Of a stretch of 64,000 nucleotides of DNA, positions 28,829-37,867 are shown in pieces. The DNA is from Emcibacter sp. Its GTDB lineage: Bacteria; Pseudomonadota; Alphaproteobacteria; Sphingomonadales; Emcibacteraceae. The notes beneath the pieces are model-generated. The model saw nothing but the letters and a program-made list of their open reading frames with translations. It was not told the DNA's origin and did no database searches. Positions within the stretch are counted from its first letter, which is position 1, and every line of letters begins with the position of its first letter. The stretch is taken from NCBI GenBank assembly GCA_021774785.1, contig JAJFIQ010000026.1, positions 641,379-705,378 on the forward strand, in the 5' to 3' direction. The position numbers and the translations under genes are program-made.

Positions 28829-29545
28829 ATGGCTCCGAAAATAATACTTGTAGATGATGATCAAAATATTCTCACCTCCGTCAGCATGGCCTTGGAAGCA
28901 GAAGGTTTTGAGGTGACGACCTATCCCGATGGATCGGCGGCACTGGACGGTTTCGATGTTAATCAACCGGATCTTGCGGTGCTGGATATTAAAATGCCGC
29001 GTATGGACGGAATGGAGCTGTTACGCAGGCTTAGGGCAAAATATGATTTTCCAGTTATATTCCTGACCTCCAAGGACGACGAAATTGATGAAATGCTGGG
29101 CCTGAAGATGGGTGCTGATGACTATATCACCAAGCCCTTTTCCCAACGGTTGTTGATTGAACGGATCAAGACTATCCTAAGGCGGGTAGATGCGGTACGA
29201 AAAATTGGTCAGAAATCAGGGTCAGAGAAGGAAGATGATGACGGTGTTCTCATTCGTGGGCGACTGAAACTTGACCCCATACGTCATATCTGTGAATGGG
29301 ATGGCAATGATGTGCGGCTGACGGTAACGGAATTTTTGATACTGGAGGCTCTGGGCCATCGTCCGGGCCATGTGAAAAGCCGTGATCAACTGATGGATAT
29401 TGCCTATAATGACGATGTTTATGTGGATGACCGCACCATTGACAGCCATATCAAACGGCTCCGTAAAAAATTCCGCAAAGTGGATGTGGAATTCGACGGC
29501 ATAGAAACATTATATGGTGTCGGATACCGATATAGTGAAAGCTAA
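28829..29545 (+). CDS. chvI: ChvI-type response regulator (OmpR family)
   Basis: A 238-residue regulator. The receiver domain has the acidic pocket DDD at 9-11, phospho-acceptor D53 ([12 protein letters not shown]) and the TSK/KPF switch residues. The C-terminal OmpR-type winged helix spans about 140-236 and ends [16 protein letters not shown]...YGVGYRY. ChvI orthologues control envelope, exopolysaccharide and acid responses in alphaproteobacteria. Its 3' end overlaps the sensor kinase gene by 32 bases, and hprK follows, as is usual for the ChvI/ChvG locus. Confidence 0.93.
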   Translation: MAPKIILVDDDQNILTSVSMALEAEGFEVTTYPDGSAALDGFDVNQPDLAVLDIKMPRMDGMELLRRLRAKYDFPVIFLTSKDDEIDEMLGLKMGADDYITKPFSQRLLIERIKTILRRVDAVRKIGQKSGSEKEDDDGVLIRGRLKLDPIRHICEWDGNDVRLTVTEFLILEALGHRPGHVKSRDQLMDIAYNDDVYVDDRTIDSHIKRLRKKFRKVDVEFDGIETLYGVGYRYSES

Positions 29546-31199
29546 AGCAGAATCAGAAGATGAAAGTAGCGGGCTGAAACTATTGCGCCCTCAGCGGCGG
29601 GTATCGCCGCTAACTTTTCGGATTCTGGTGGTAAATTTGATTGCTCTTGGTTTTCTTGCTGTTGGCATTCTATATATTGATCAATATCAGGAAACCATGA
29701 TCCAATCGCGCATAGATGCGCTGGTTAAAGATGCGGAAGTGATGGCCGGTGCCCTGGGTGAGGCGGCCACAGCAGCCACGGACAAAAGTGAATTGCGTAT
29801 CAAGCCCGCAGAACAGATTATCGTCCGCGTGGTTGGCGTGACCCATAACCGCACCCGCCTGTTTGGTCTGGACGGTAATTTATGGATTGATAGCCGGGAT
29901 CTGGCGGTTGACCAGTCGGTACTCATCGATGAACTGCCCCGGCATGAGGGCTGGAGTTCATTCTGGATCCGGTGGGCGAATGAACTGACACAACTGCTGG
30001 ACCGTTTGCACAGTCGCTATAATATGGAGCTCTACCACGAGGTGAAGGACCAGATAGCCGCTCATTATCCTGAAGTGGAATTTGCCTTGGAAGGGTATAA
30101 TGGATATCGGATCAGGCGGTTGTCTGATGGTTCGGAGGTCATAACGGTCGCTGTTCCGGTTCAGCGTTTCCGGCGGGTGCTGGGGGCTTTACTCCTGTCC
30201 CGGGATACGCGTGATATACGCGAAGCAGTCCAAAATACCAGAATGACCTTCCTCAAGTTCTTTGGCGTTGTGCTGTTGCTTACCCTGTTGCTGTCGTTAT
30301 TTCTGGCCAGAACCATTGTTCAGCCCATATTACGACTCGCGCGATCTGCTGACCGGATCAGTGCCGGAACCCATACCGGTGCCGATATTCCCGATTATTC
30401 TTCCCGTAATGATGAGGTGGGTGACCTGTCCCGGTCCCTGAAGGATATGACATTGGTGCTGGCACAACAGATTGATGCGGTGGCAGCCTTTGCTGCCGAC
30501 GTTTCCCATGAGCTGAAAAACCCCCTGACATCGCTCAGGAGTGCAGTGGAAACATTGTATCTTGCAAAAGATGATGCGGCCAAGGCCAAATTACTGGGCA
30601 TTATCAAGGATGATGTGGGACGACTTGATCGGTTGATCACGGATATATCCAATGTGTCCCGGCTGGATGCTGAAATGTCGCGTAGCAAGATGAAAGAGGT
30701 CAACCTGAAAAGCATGTTGGAAACATTGGTTGATCTTTATGATCCCTCGCAAAGTGAATCCATACCGACTTTGCATCTGGAAATTATTGGACAAAAGGGT
30801 CGGAGAAATTCAAGCAAGGCCTTTAACGTGAGCGGTCTGGAAGGACAGCTTGGCCAGTTGTTCCGTAATTTGATAGATAATGCCATTTCTTTTTCGCAGG
30901 CGGATGGCAATATATGGATCAGACTTCGTCAGACTAAGGGCATGGTGCAAGTGGTGATCGAGGATGAAGGGCAGGGAATTCCTGAAGACAAGCTGGAAGA
31001 TATTTTTGATCGTTTTTATACGGAACGTCCAAAGACAGAGGCCTTTGGCAAACATTCGGGGCTGGGACTGAGTATCTGTAAACAGATTGTGGAAGCCCAC
31101 GGCGGTGCTATTATTGCCGAAAACCGTCGTCGAACCACGGGCGCCCGCTTTATCGTTCAGCTCCGTCATCTGGCGGGCAAGGGGGAGGCCACATCATGA
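29514..31199 (+). CDS. chvG: ChvG-type sensor histidine kinase
   Basis: A 561-residue inner-membrane kinase. Membrane segments at about 35-55 and 245-265 flank a periplasmic sensor domain, followed by HAMP (about 266-320), the dimerisation helix with phospho-acceptor H332 ([13 protein letters not shown]), and an ATPase domain with [29 protein letters not shown] and [18 protein letters not shown]. These match ChvG/ExoS. The start is uncertain: ATG 29514 lies inside chvI without a clear ribosome-binding site, and GTG 29535 is possible. The stop overlaps hprK by four bases. Confidence 0.93.
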   Translation: MVSDTDIVKAKAESEDESSGLKLLRPQRRVSPLTFRILVVNLIALGFLAVGILYIDQYQETMIQSRIDALVKDAEVMAGALGEAATAATDKSELRIKPAEQIIVRVVGVTHNRTRLFGLDGNLWIDSRDLAVDQSVLIDELPRHEGWSSFWIRWANELTQLLDRLHSRYNMELYHEVKDQIAAHYPEVEFALEGYNGYRIRRLSDGSEVITVAVPVQRFRRVLGALLLSRDTRDIREAVQNTRMTFLKFFGVVLLLTLLLSLFLARTIVQPILRLARSADRISAGTHTGADIPDYSSRNDEVGDLSRSLKDMTLVLAQQIDAVAAFAADVSHELKNPLTSLRSAVETLYLAKDDAAKAKLLGIIKDDVGRLDRLITDISNVSRLDAEMSRSKMKEVNLKSMLETLVDLYDPSQSESIPTLHLEIIGQKGRRNSSKAFNVSGLEGQLGQLFRNLIDNAISFSQADGNIWIRLRQTKGMVQVVIEDEGQGIPEDKLEDIFDRFYTERPKTEAFGKHSGLGLSICKQIVEAHGGAIIAENRRRTTGARFIVQLRHLAGKGEATS

Positions 31200-31630
31200 C
31201 GCTCATTCATGCGACGGGAATTTTTTTTGCGGGGAAGGGTGTTATGATCAAGGGGCCGTCCGGGGTCGGAAAGTCGGATCTTGCCTTGAGAATGATGGCA
31301 TTGGGGGCGGAATTGGTCGGGGATGATTATGTTATGGTTACGGGCAATAATAAAGGCCGTCTTACCATGGAATCTGCGCCTAATATTGCGGGCAAAATAG
31401 AGGTGCGCAATGTGGGTATTCTGGAAGTTTCTTTTAGGCCAAAAGCAGAAATTGATCTGGTTTTATGCCTTGTCACGGCGGAAGAGGCACAGCATCTTGA
31501 ACGGATGCCGGAACAGAAAAAAATGACAGTTGAAGGTATAGATATACCCTGTCTCGATTTTTACGGTTTAGAGGTCACCGCCCCGGAAAAACTTAAGGCA
31601 GCCATTAAAATATTATCGCAGAAATATTGA
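31196..31630 (+). CDS. hprK: Truncated-type HPr kinase/phosphorylase
   Basis: A 144-residue protein containing only the C-terminal catalytic domain of HprK. Walker A is GPSGVGKS at 20-27, and ELVGDDYVMV supplies the catalytic aspartates. The missing N-terminal half is normal for alphaproteobacteria. It should phosphorylate HPr on the serine equivalent to Ser46, whose gene is encoded just downstream. An ATGA overlap couples it to chvG, tying carbon signalling to the ChvG/ChvI system. Confidence 0.92.
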   Translation: MTLIHATGIFFAGKGVMIKGPSGVGKSDLALRMMALGAELVGDDYVMVTGNNKGRLTMESAPNIAGKIEVRNVGILEVSFRPKAEIDLVLCLVTAEEAQHLERMPEQKKMTVEGIDIPCLDFYGLEVTAPEKLKAAIKILSQKY

Positions 31631-31682
31631 CTCTGGCCACTTACTGGACTTTACTTTGATTTTGGGGGATCAGGACAAGAAT

Positions 31683-32588
31683 ATGAACAAGTCAGAAAAA
31701 AACAAGGCCATGAAATTATACCTGATAACCGGATTATCAGGGGCGGGTAAATCGTCAGCATTGAAAGTGCTTGAGGATCTGGATTATGAGGCCATTGACA
31801 ATCTACCCGTATCGCTGTTGCACAATGTAGTGGATATGGTGCTTTCAGACAATGATAGCGGTCAGCATCCGGCACTTGCCATTGGTATTGATGCCCGCAC
31901 ACGGCATTTTCAGCCAGAAATAATTCTTGATAGTCTGACTGAACTCAGGGCGCGAAAGGATATAATTCTAAAAATTCTCTATTTTGACAGCAGTAATGAG
32001 GTTCTGGCTAAACGCTTCACCGAAACACGCCGCAAGCACCCCTTGGCTACAGGCCGTCAGGTCACGGATGGTATTATTCAGGAGCGCCGGATGATGGGTG
32101 TGCTGCGGGCGGAAGCAGATTTTGTTTTTGATACATCGGACCTTGGTTCTCAGGAATTGCGCCAGATATTGCGCCAACAGTTTGAGCGTCAGCATGGTAA
32201 CGATTTGAGCATTATGATCTCCTCATTTGCCTTTCCAAGGGGGCTGCCCCGAGATGCGGACCTGGTGTTTGATGTGCGCTTTCTGCGTAACCCCCATTAT
32301 GTGGAAGAGCTCAAGCCATTGACCGGACTGGACCAGGAAATACAGAATTATGTGGCTCAGGATGAGAGATTTGCCGAATTCTGTGACAAAATAAGTGACT
32401 TGATCTTTTTCACGTTGCCTGAGTATAAGAAGGAAGGGAAGTCATATTTAAAAATTGCCTTTGGCTGCACGGGAGGACGACACCGGTCCGTATTTATGGC
32501 CGAAAAAATGGCAATGTTATTAAATGACCACGGGTTTAAAGCAAACCTGTATCATAGGGAATTGAAGCTGGAAAAGCTTATAAACTGA
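31683..32588 (+). CDS. rapZ: RapZ/YvcJ-family nucleotide-binding protein
   Basis: A 301-residue P-loop protein. Walker A is TGLSGAGKSSAL near the N-terminus, followed by the family's DNLPVSLL and LYFDSSNEVLAKRFTETRRKHPL segments, and the C-terminal domain with FGCTGGRHRSVFMAEK. In E. coli RapZ binds small RNAs that control amino-sugar synthesis; in alphaproteobacteria it is linked to the PTS. The ATG at 31683 has AGGA seven bases upstream and is preferred to a TTG at 31656. Confidence 0.93.
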   Translation: MNKSEKNKAMKLYLITGLSGAGKSSALKVLEDLDYEAIDNLPVSLLHNVVDMVLSDNDSGQHPALAIGIDARTRHFQPEIILDSLTELRARKDIILKILYFDSSNEVLAKRFTETRRKHPLATGRQVTDGIIQERRMMGVLRAEADFVFDTSDLGSQELRQILRQQFERQHGNDLSIMISSFAFPRGLPRDADLVFDVRFLRNPHYVEELKPLTGLDQEIQNYVAQDERFAEFCDKISDLIFFTLPEYKKEGKSYLKIAFGCTGGRHRSVFMAEKMAMLLNDHGFKANLYHRELKLEKLIN

Positions 32589-32610
32589 CATAACGGAGGA
32601 TGAAATATAA

Positions 32611-33018
32611 ATGATTGGAATGGTAGTTGTAACCCATGGGCGTTTGGCGGAAGAATTTGTTTCCGCTATGGAACATGTGGTCGGCCCTCAAAAAGCGGTC
32701 CGGGCCATATGTATTGGTCCCGACGATGATATGGAACAGCGACGGCAGGATATTCTCAATGCGGTTAAGGATGCGGATCAGGGCGACGGCGTGATCCTGC
32801 TCACTGATATGTTCGGGGGGACACCTTCCAATCTTGCCATTTCAATCATGGAAAATGCCAATGTGGAAGTTATTGCGGGCATAAATCTTCCCATGTTGAT
32901 CAAGCTTGCCAGCGTCCGCATGGTTTGTTCAATGGATGAGGCCATCAATGCTGCACAGGATTCAGGGCGAAAATATATCAATATCGCCTCTCAGGTATTA
33001 TCCGGGGATAATAGGTGA
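32611..33018 (+). CDS. PTS EIIA component, mannose/fructose family
   Basis: A 135-residue EIIA(Man)-type protein. The phosphorylated histidine is H9 in VVVTHGRLAEE, and the LLTDMFGGTPSNLAI loop is intact. No EIIB or EIIC gene is present, so it probably acts as a regulatory phosphate acceptor and not in sugar transport. It overlaps ptsH by four bases (GTGA). Confidence 0.93.
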   Translation: MIGMVVVTHGRLAEEFVSAMEHVVGPQKAVRAICIGPDDDMEQRRQDILNAVKDADQGDGVILLTDMFGGTPSNLAISIMENANVEVIAGINLPMLIKLASVRMVCSMDEAINAAQDSGRKYINIASQVLSGDNR

Positions 33019-33308
33019 GTGAGAACGGAACAGCCCAGCCGCCCGACATTCGAAAACTTATAATTCAGAATGAACGTGGCCTACACGCCCGGGCCTCGGC
33101 AAAATTTGTCGGCGTTGCGGAGAAATTCGATACGGAAATTCTGGTCTCCAAGGATGGTACAGAAGTTGTTGGAACCTCCATCATGGGATTAATGATGCTG
33201 GCCGCGGCCAAAGGTGAAATAGTGACTTTGAAGGGCGCAGGAAGTCTGGCAACAGATGCGCTGGATGCGTTGGAGCAATTAATTATTAATAAGTTTGGTG
33301 AAGATTAG
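33015..33308 (+). CDS. ptsH: HPr phosphocarrier protein
   Basis: A 97-residue HPr with the EI-phosphorylated histidine H24 (ERGLHARASAKFV) and the HprK target serine S55 (GTSIMGLMMLAAAKG). The N-terminus is about ten residues longer than in E. coli. The GTG start overlaps the EIIA stop. With HprK, RapZ and EIIA it forms a regulatory PTS branch without a transporter. Confidence 0.93.
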   Translation: MSENGTAQPPDIRKLIIQNERGLHARASAKFVGVAEKFDTEILVSKDGTEVVGTSIMGLMMLAAAKGEIVTLKGAGSLATDALDALEQLIINKFGED

Positions 33309-33439
33309 TAATTCCTTAAGTATTTTCCTATATGTAATATAACAATATAAACATTTCTTTATGCTTGTGATGGTGGTGATCTGCTGTTATAAGCATGCCT
33401 TAGGTTATATTTTGTCCATTAGAGGAAGAAACAAACGTC

Positions 33440-34735
33440 ATGAGTGACTTTACCGATTATAAAATTGCAGATATTTCTCTGGCCGAATGGGGCCGCAAGG
33501 AAGTTAATATTGCTGAAACTGAAATGCCGGGCCTTATGGCGTTGCGGGAAGAATTTGGACCTAGCCAGCCATTGAAGGGTGCGCGCGTTGCCGGTTGTTT
33601 ACATATGACTATTCAGACGGCGGTTTTGATGGAAACCCTGATAGCCCTTGGCGCGGAAATTCGCTGGTCAAGCTGTAATATTTTCTCAACTCAGGATCAG
33701 GCTGCGGCCGCCATGGCTGCGGCAGATATCCCTACCTTTGCCTGGAAAGGACTGACTGAGGAAGAATTTCTCTGGTGTATTCGGGAAACTATTGTTGGCC
33801 CCGATGGCTGGCGTCCTAATATCATTCTGGACGATGGTGGTGATCTGACGGCCATGATTTATGATGATTTCCCGGAACTGCTGGAAGATATTCGCGGCAT
33901 TTCCGAAGAAACCACTACAGGTGTTTTGCGTTTGTATCAAATGGAACAGGAAGGCAAGCTGAACGTTCCGGCGATCAATGTCAATGACAGCGTCACCAAA
34001 TCAAAATTTGATAATCTTTATGGTTGTCGGGAAAGTCTGGTGGACGGTATCAAGCGCGCTACGGATGTAATGGTTGCGGGCAAGATTGCTGTTATCGGCG
34101 GTTATGGTGATGTGGGTAAAGGGTCCGCTGCCAGCCTGCGTAATCAGGGGGCAAGGGTTCTGATCACTGAGATTGATCCCATCTGTGCCTTGCAGGCCGC
34201 CATGGAAGGCTATGAAGTTGTCACCATGGATGAGGCAGCAAAGCTCGGGGATATTTTTGTCACCTGTACCGGTAATAAGGACATTATCACCATTGATCAT
34301 ATGCGTGATATGAAAGACCGGGCAATCGTATGTAATATTGGTCATTTTGATTCAGAAATTCAGATTGCCGCACTGGAAAATTATCAGTGGGAAGAAGTTA
34401 AGCCACAGGTTGATGAAGTGATCTTCCCAGATGGTAAGCGGCTGATAGTACTGGCTAAGGGCCGTCTGGTTAATCTGGGCTGTGCCACAGGTCATCCCAG
34501 TTTTGTTATGAGCGCATCCTTTACCAATCAGGTTATGGCTCAGATGGAATTATGGACTAACTCAGCCAATTATGACAATAAGGTCTATGTGCTGCCGAAA
34601 CATCTGGATGAGAAGGTTGCGGCATTGCATCTGGAAAAGCTTGGCGTGAATCTGACCACACTTTCCAAAGAACAGGCAGATTATATCAACGTGAGTGTTG
34701 ATGGCCCGTTCAAACCGGAACATTACCGCTATTAA
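33440..34735 (+). CDS. ahcY: S-adenosylhomocysteine hydrolase
   Basis: A 431-residue NAD-dependent enzyme that splits S-adenosylhomocysteine into adenosine and homocysteine, clearing the product of methyltransferases. The [15 protein letters not shown] active-site segment, [20 protein letters not shown], the NAD Rossmann motif [15 protein letters not shown], and the C-terminal KPEHYRY tail are all present. The gene follows ptsH after 131 bases, and its own leader lacks a riboswitch that I can recognise. Confidence 0.97.
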   Translation: MSDFTDYKIADISLAEWGRKEVNIAETEMPGLMALREEFGPSQPLKGARVAGCLHMTIQTAVLMETLIALGAEIRWSSCNIFSTQDQAAAAMAAADIPTFAWKGLTEEEFLWCIRETIVGPDGWRPNIILDDGGDLTAMIYDDFPELLEDIRGISEETTTGVLRLYQMEQEGKLNVPAINVNDSVTKSKFDNLYGCRESLVDGIKRATDVMVAGKIAVIGGYGDVGKGSAASLRNQGARVLITEIDPICALQAAMEGYEVVTMDEAAKLGDIFVTCTGNKDIITIDHMRDMKDRAIVCNIGHFDSEIQIAALENYQWEEVKPQVDEVIFPDGKRLIVLAKGRLVNLGCATGHPSFVMSASFTNQVMAQMELWTNSANYDNKVYVLPKHLDEKVAALHLEKLGVNLTTLSKEQADYINVSVDGPFKPEHYRY

Positions 34736-34758
34736 GTTTCTGTCATAATCAGATATTA

Positions 34759-34792
34759 CGGGGTCTGGACTTGTCATCAAGTTCAGACCCCG
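34759..34792 (+). repeat. 15-pair hairpin after ahcY
   Basis: Bases 34759-34773 pair with 34778-34792 (14 Watson-Crick plus one G-U) around a TCAT loop; the core is GGGGTCTG/CAGACCCC. No T tract follows, so it may be a factor-assisted terminator, an mRNA-protecting stem, or a copy of a palindromic intergenic repeat. Confidence 0.75.
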
Positions 34793-34838
34793 AATGATTC
34801 CGGCTCAAAACAAGCTTCCCTTTTCACACTGATAGTTT

Positions 34839-37367
34839 ATGATTACGTCATTAAAGCATGTGGAAGGGTTTATGGTCATCTGGCCGTTGAAATTATTAAG
34901 CAGGAAATTGATTCTCTTAACTGTCATATTATTTGGCGGGGCCATGCCGTCAATTGCGGCACCGGTTGCCCCCGAAAACCCTGACAGCACATATGTATTA
35001 TATATAGCGCTATTTTGTTTTCTGACCCTATGTCTTATTTTCTGGATGATGTGGGACCGCAGAGCCGTGAAAAATAAATTAACACAGGCAATGCAGTCAC
35101 TATATAGGCAATCCCTGTTGCTGAAATCCCAGAGTGGTGTTTCGTTGCTATGGGACGAGGATGGGAAATTATCTTCTGTTGATGAGGTTAAGCAATGGTT
35201 TGGTATTGAGGGAAAGGGTGATAATCTGCACTGTTTACGGCAACAGGAAATGGCTTTTTCAGATGAACAATTTGATGATCTAAATGAGAATATTGAAAAG
35301 CTTCTGTCTCATGGTGAACTATTTCGTAAACCGTATTTTCTGGAAGCTCCAAAAAGAAACATTATTGTCCGGGGTGAGCCGCTATTGGACGGTATTCTTA
35401 CCATGGGGTCAATCGTCTGGTTTCGGGATACGACATTAGAAGAAAATATTGCAGCCTTTCAGGGGGAGGATGCCCGCGGCATCAGCAACCGGCTTAATTT
35501 CTTTGAAAATGCCGGTAACCTGATCCGTTTCCCCATGTGGGTGCGGGACGAGAATCTGAAATTAATTATGGTCAATAAAGCCTATGTGGATGCGGTGGAG
35601 GGGGAGAGTGCTGAACAGGTGCTTTCACAGGGGTTGGAATTGGTTGCTAACGCTATTGGTAAAACCGCTCAGGATATTGCTGATATTTCCGGAAAAATTA
35701 ACGAGACCTATAGTGAAAAACATTTTGTTGTAATTCGGAGCGAACGCCGGGCCGTTGATATTCATAATACACCCGTTCAGATTGATAAAAACCGAACTGG
35801 ATGCATGAGTTATGCGCTGGATATAACAGAGCTTGAAAAGGCACGGGGGGAGCTTATTCATCATACGGAATCCCATTCCGAAACGCTTAATAAATTATCG
35901 ACGGCGGTGGCTATTTTTACCTCTGGCAAACGGCTCGAATATTATAACAGAGCCTTCAGTCGTCTGTGGCACTTGCCGGAAGGGCTGTTATTCAGTCACC
36001 CTCACCACGGTGAAGTATTGGAAGCAATGCGTGAAGCGCGCCGCTTGCCGGAGCAGGCGAATTTTCCGGAATGGAAGGCCGGACAGCTCGAAGCCTATAC
36101 CCAACTTTTCGAACCCATAGAGGAAATGTGGCATCTGCCCGATAATACCTCTCTCAGGGTAGTCTCCCAACCCCACCCCCTTGGCGGACTGTTGATTTTT
36201 TATGAGGATGTTACCGATCATTTCGCTTTGGAGCGGGATTATAACACCCTGTTTGCGGTTCAACGGGAAACCCTGAACAACCTGCATGAAGGCATTGCAG
36301 TTTTTGGTATTGATGGCTGTCTGCAATTGTATAATGAGGCCTTTGCAGACATATGGAAGCTGGGTCGGGATATGCTGGATGCCAAACCCCATACCATGGA
36401 AGTGATGGATGCCTTTGCTGACAATTATGGCAGTAGTGATCAGATAACGGAACTGAAGGATCTGATCGTTGGTGGGGAAGTGAAGAAAGAAGTATCTTCG
36501 GGCCAGTTAAAAAGGCGGGATAACAGTGTGCTCAATTATTCTGCGGTTCCCCTGCCAGATGGCGCCATGCTGATCACCTTCATCGATGTGTCCGATAGTT
36601 TTGCCATCGAGAGGGTTTTGCGTCAGCGAAATCAGGCATTGGAGGAAGCGGATAAAATCAAAACAGATTTTCTTGCTCATATGTCCTATGAGCTACGCAC
36701 GCCATTGAATAGTATTATTGGCTTTTCCGAATTGCTGGAAAAGGAATATCAGGGCCCGTTAAACGATGTTCAGCATGACTATATGCATAGTATTTTATCG
36801 GCCTCAGGCCAGTTGCTGGAGCTGTTTAACGATATCCTCGATCTATCGGTCATAGAGGCGGGGGGCCTGACCCTTGATGTTGACAATTTTGAGCTGCCCG
36901 AAGTGATGACACAGGTGATCGAACAGTTGCAGGAACGCATCAAAGTCAAAGATTTAGATATTATCCTGAATTGCCCGGATAAAATAAAACCGGTTTGGGG
37001 TGATGCCAAGCGTATTCAGCATACGATCTATAACCTGTTAAGTAATGCGGTGAAATTCACACCGGCTCTTGGTACGATAATATTGGCCGTTTCTCAGAAT
37101 AATCTGAATTACACAATCAGCATTCAGGACAGCGGTGTCGGCATTAAGCCGGAAGAGCTTGATAGAATATTTGAGAAATTCTTTACCGGCAGTAACGCGC
37201 TGTCCGAACAGGGGGCGGGACTTGGACTGTCTCTGGTTGAGAGTTTTGTTGAATTGCATGGCGGTAAGGTTGATGTTCAGTCTAGCCTGAATGTGGGTAC
37301 TAAAGTTTCTATAATTCTACCAATGCAGGTTGGCATGGAAGCCCAGGTCAGCATGGTGGGAGAGTAG
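34839..37367 (+). CDS. divL: DivL-like PAS-domain histidine-kinase homologue with Tyr in place of His
   Basis: An 842-residue membrane-anchored kinase homologue. Two N-terminal membrane segments (about 22-40 and 50-72) precede several PAS-like regions (about 220-590), then a dimerisation domain and an ATPase domain. The H-box reads AHMSYELRTPLNSI: Tyr617 (counted from 34839) replaces the histidine. The N-box NLLSNAVKFTP and G-boxes DSGVGIKPEEL and GAGLGLSLVE remain intact. This tyrosine substitution is the mark of DivL, the Caulobacter protein that relays DivK state to CckA and CtrA in the cell cycle. ATG 34872 (GGAAGGG upstream) is an alternative start. tsaE follows 5 bases later. Confidence 0.8.
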   Translation: MITSLKHVEGFMVIWPLKLLSRKLILLTVILFGGAMPSIAAPVAPENPDSTYVLYIALFCFLTLCLIFWMMWDRRAVKNKLTQAMQSLYRQSLLLKSQSGVSLLWDEDGKLSSVDEVKQWFGIEGKGDNLHCLRQQEMAFSDEQFDDLNENIEKLLSHGELFRKPYFLEAPKRNIIVRGEPLLDGILTMGSIVWFRDTTLEENIAAFQGEDARGISNRLNFFENAGNLIRFPMWVRDENLKLIMVNKAYVDAVEGESAEQVLSQGLELVANAIGKTAQDIADISGKINETYSEKHFVVIRSERRAVDIHNTPVQIDKNRTGCMSYALDITELEKARGELIHHTESHSETLNKLSTAVAIFTSGKRLEYYNRAFSRLWHLPEGLLFSHPHHGEVLEAMREARRLPEQANFPEWKAGQLEAYTQLFEPIEEMWHLPDNTSLRVVSQPHPLGGLLIFYEDVTDHFALERDYNTLFAVQRETLNNLHEGIAVFGIDGCLQLYNEAFADIWKLGRDMLDAKPHTMEVMDAFADNYGSSDQITELKDLIVGGEVKKEVSSGQLKRRDNSVLNYSAVPLPDGAMLITFIDVSDSFAIERVLRQRNQALEEADKIKTDFLAHMSYELRTPLNSIIGFSELLEKEYQGPLNDVQHDYMHSILSASGQLLELFNDILDLSVIEAGGLTLDVDNFELPEVMTQVIEQLQERIKVKDLDIILNCPDKIKPVWGDAKRIQHTIYNLLSNAVKFTPALGTIILAVSQNNLNYTISIQDSGVGIKPEELDRIFEKFFTGSNALSEQGAGLGLSLVESFVELHGGKVDVQSSLNVGTKVSIILPMQVGMEAQVSMVGE

Positions 37368-37372
37368 GTCAA

Positions 37373-37867
37373 GTGCGGACTCCGGAATTAATAGCAGAGA
37401 TAACACTGGCTGATGTTAGTGCCACGAGAGAATTTGCCACCCGTTTTGCGCCGCTATTGCAGAGGGGTGATATGGTGGCTTTTGATGGCTCACTCGGGGC
37501 GGGTAAAACCGAATTTTGCCGGGCAATCATTCATGCACTGGGGTTTGAGGATGATGTGCCTAGCCCCACATTCACCCTGGTACAGACCTATGAACCACCA
37601 CCGGATGATCAGATAACTCCTACAATATGGCATATGGATATGTATCGCCTGGAAAGTCCGGAAGAAGCCATTGAGCTTGGCATAGAAGAGGCCTTCGATA
37701 CTGCTGCGAGCTTGATAGAATGGCCGGCAAAGCTCGGGCATTATCTGCCTGAGGGCTTTCTTACTTTCCGCTTAGATATTGCCGCTGACGGCAAGACACG
37801 AAAACTGACAATCATTGGGGACGACGTATGGAAATCCAGATTAGGGAAACTATTGTCTCATGACTGA
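37373..37867 (+). CDS. tsaE: tRNA threonylcarbamoyladenosine biosynthesis ATPase
   Basis: A 164-residue P-loop protein needed with TsaB, TsaC/C2 and TsaD for the t6A37 modification of ANN-decoding tRNAs. Walker A is GSLGAGKTEF, followed by VPSPTFTLVQTYE and the HMDMYRLESPEEAIELG segment typical of TsaE/YjeE. The start is a GTG. The stop overlaps the next gene by eight bases. Confidence 0.93.
   Translation: MRTPELIAEITLADVSATREFATRFAPLLQRGDMVAFDGSLGAGKTEFCRAIIHALGFEDDVPSPTFTLVQTYEPPPDDQITPTIWHMDMYRLESPEEAIELGIEEAFDTAASLIEWPAKLGHYLPEGFLTFRLDIAADGKTRKLTIIGDDVWKSRLGKLLSHD

Noticed and set aside
33309..33439. Possible SAH or SAM riboswitch ahead of ahcY
   Set aside because: I looked for the conserved core and pseudoknot pairing and found only a 6-base inverted repeat (ATGCTT 33361-33366 with AAGCAT 33391-33396). 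This is not enough to call a riboswitch.
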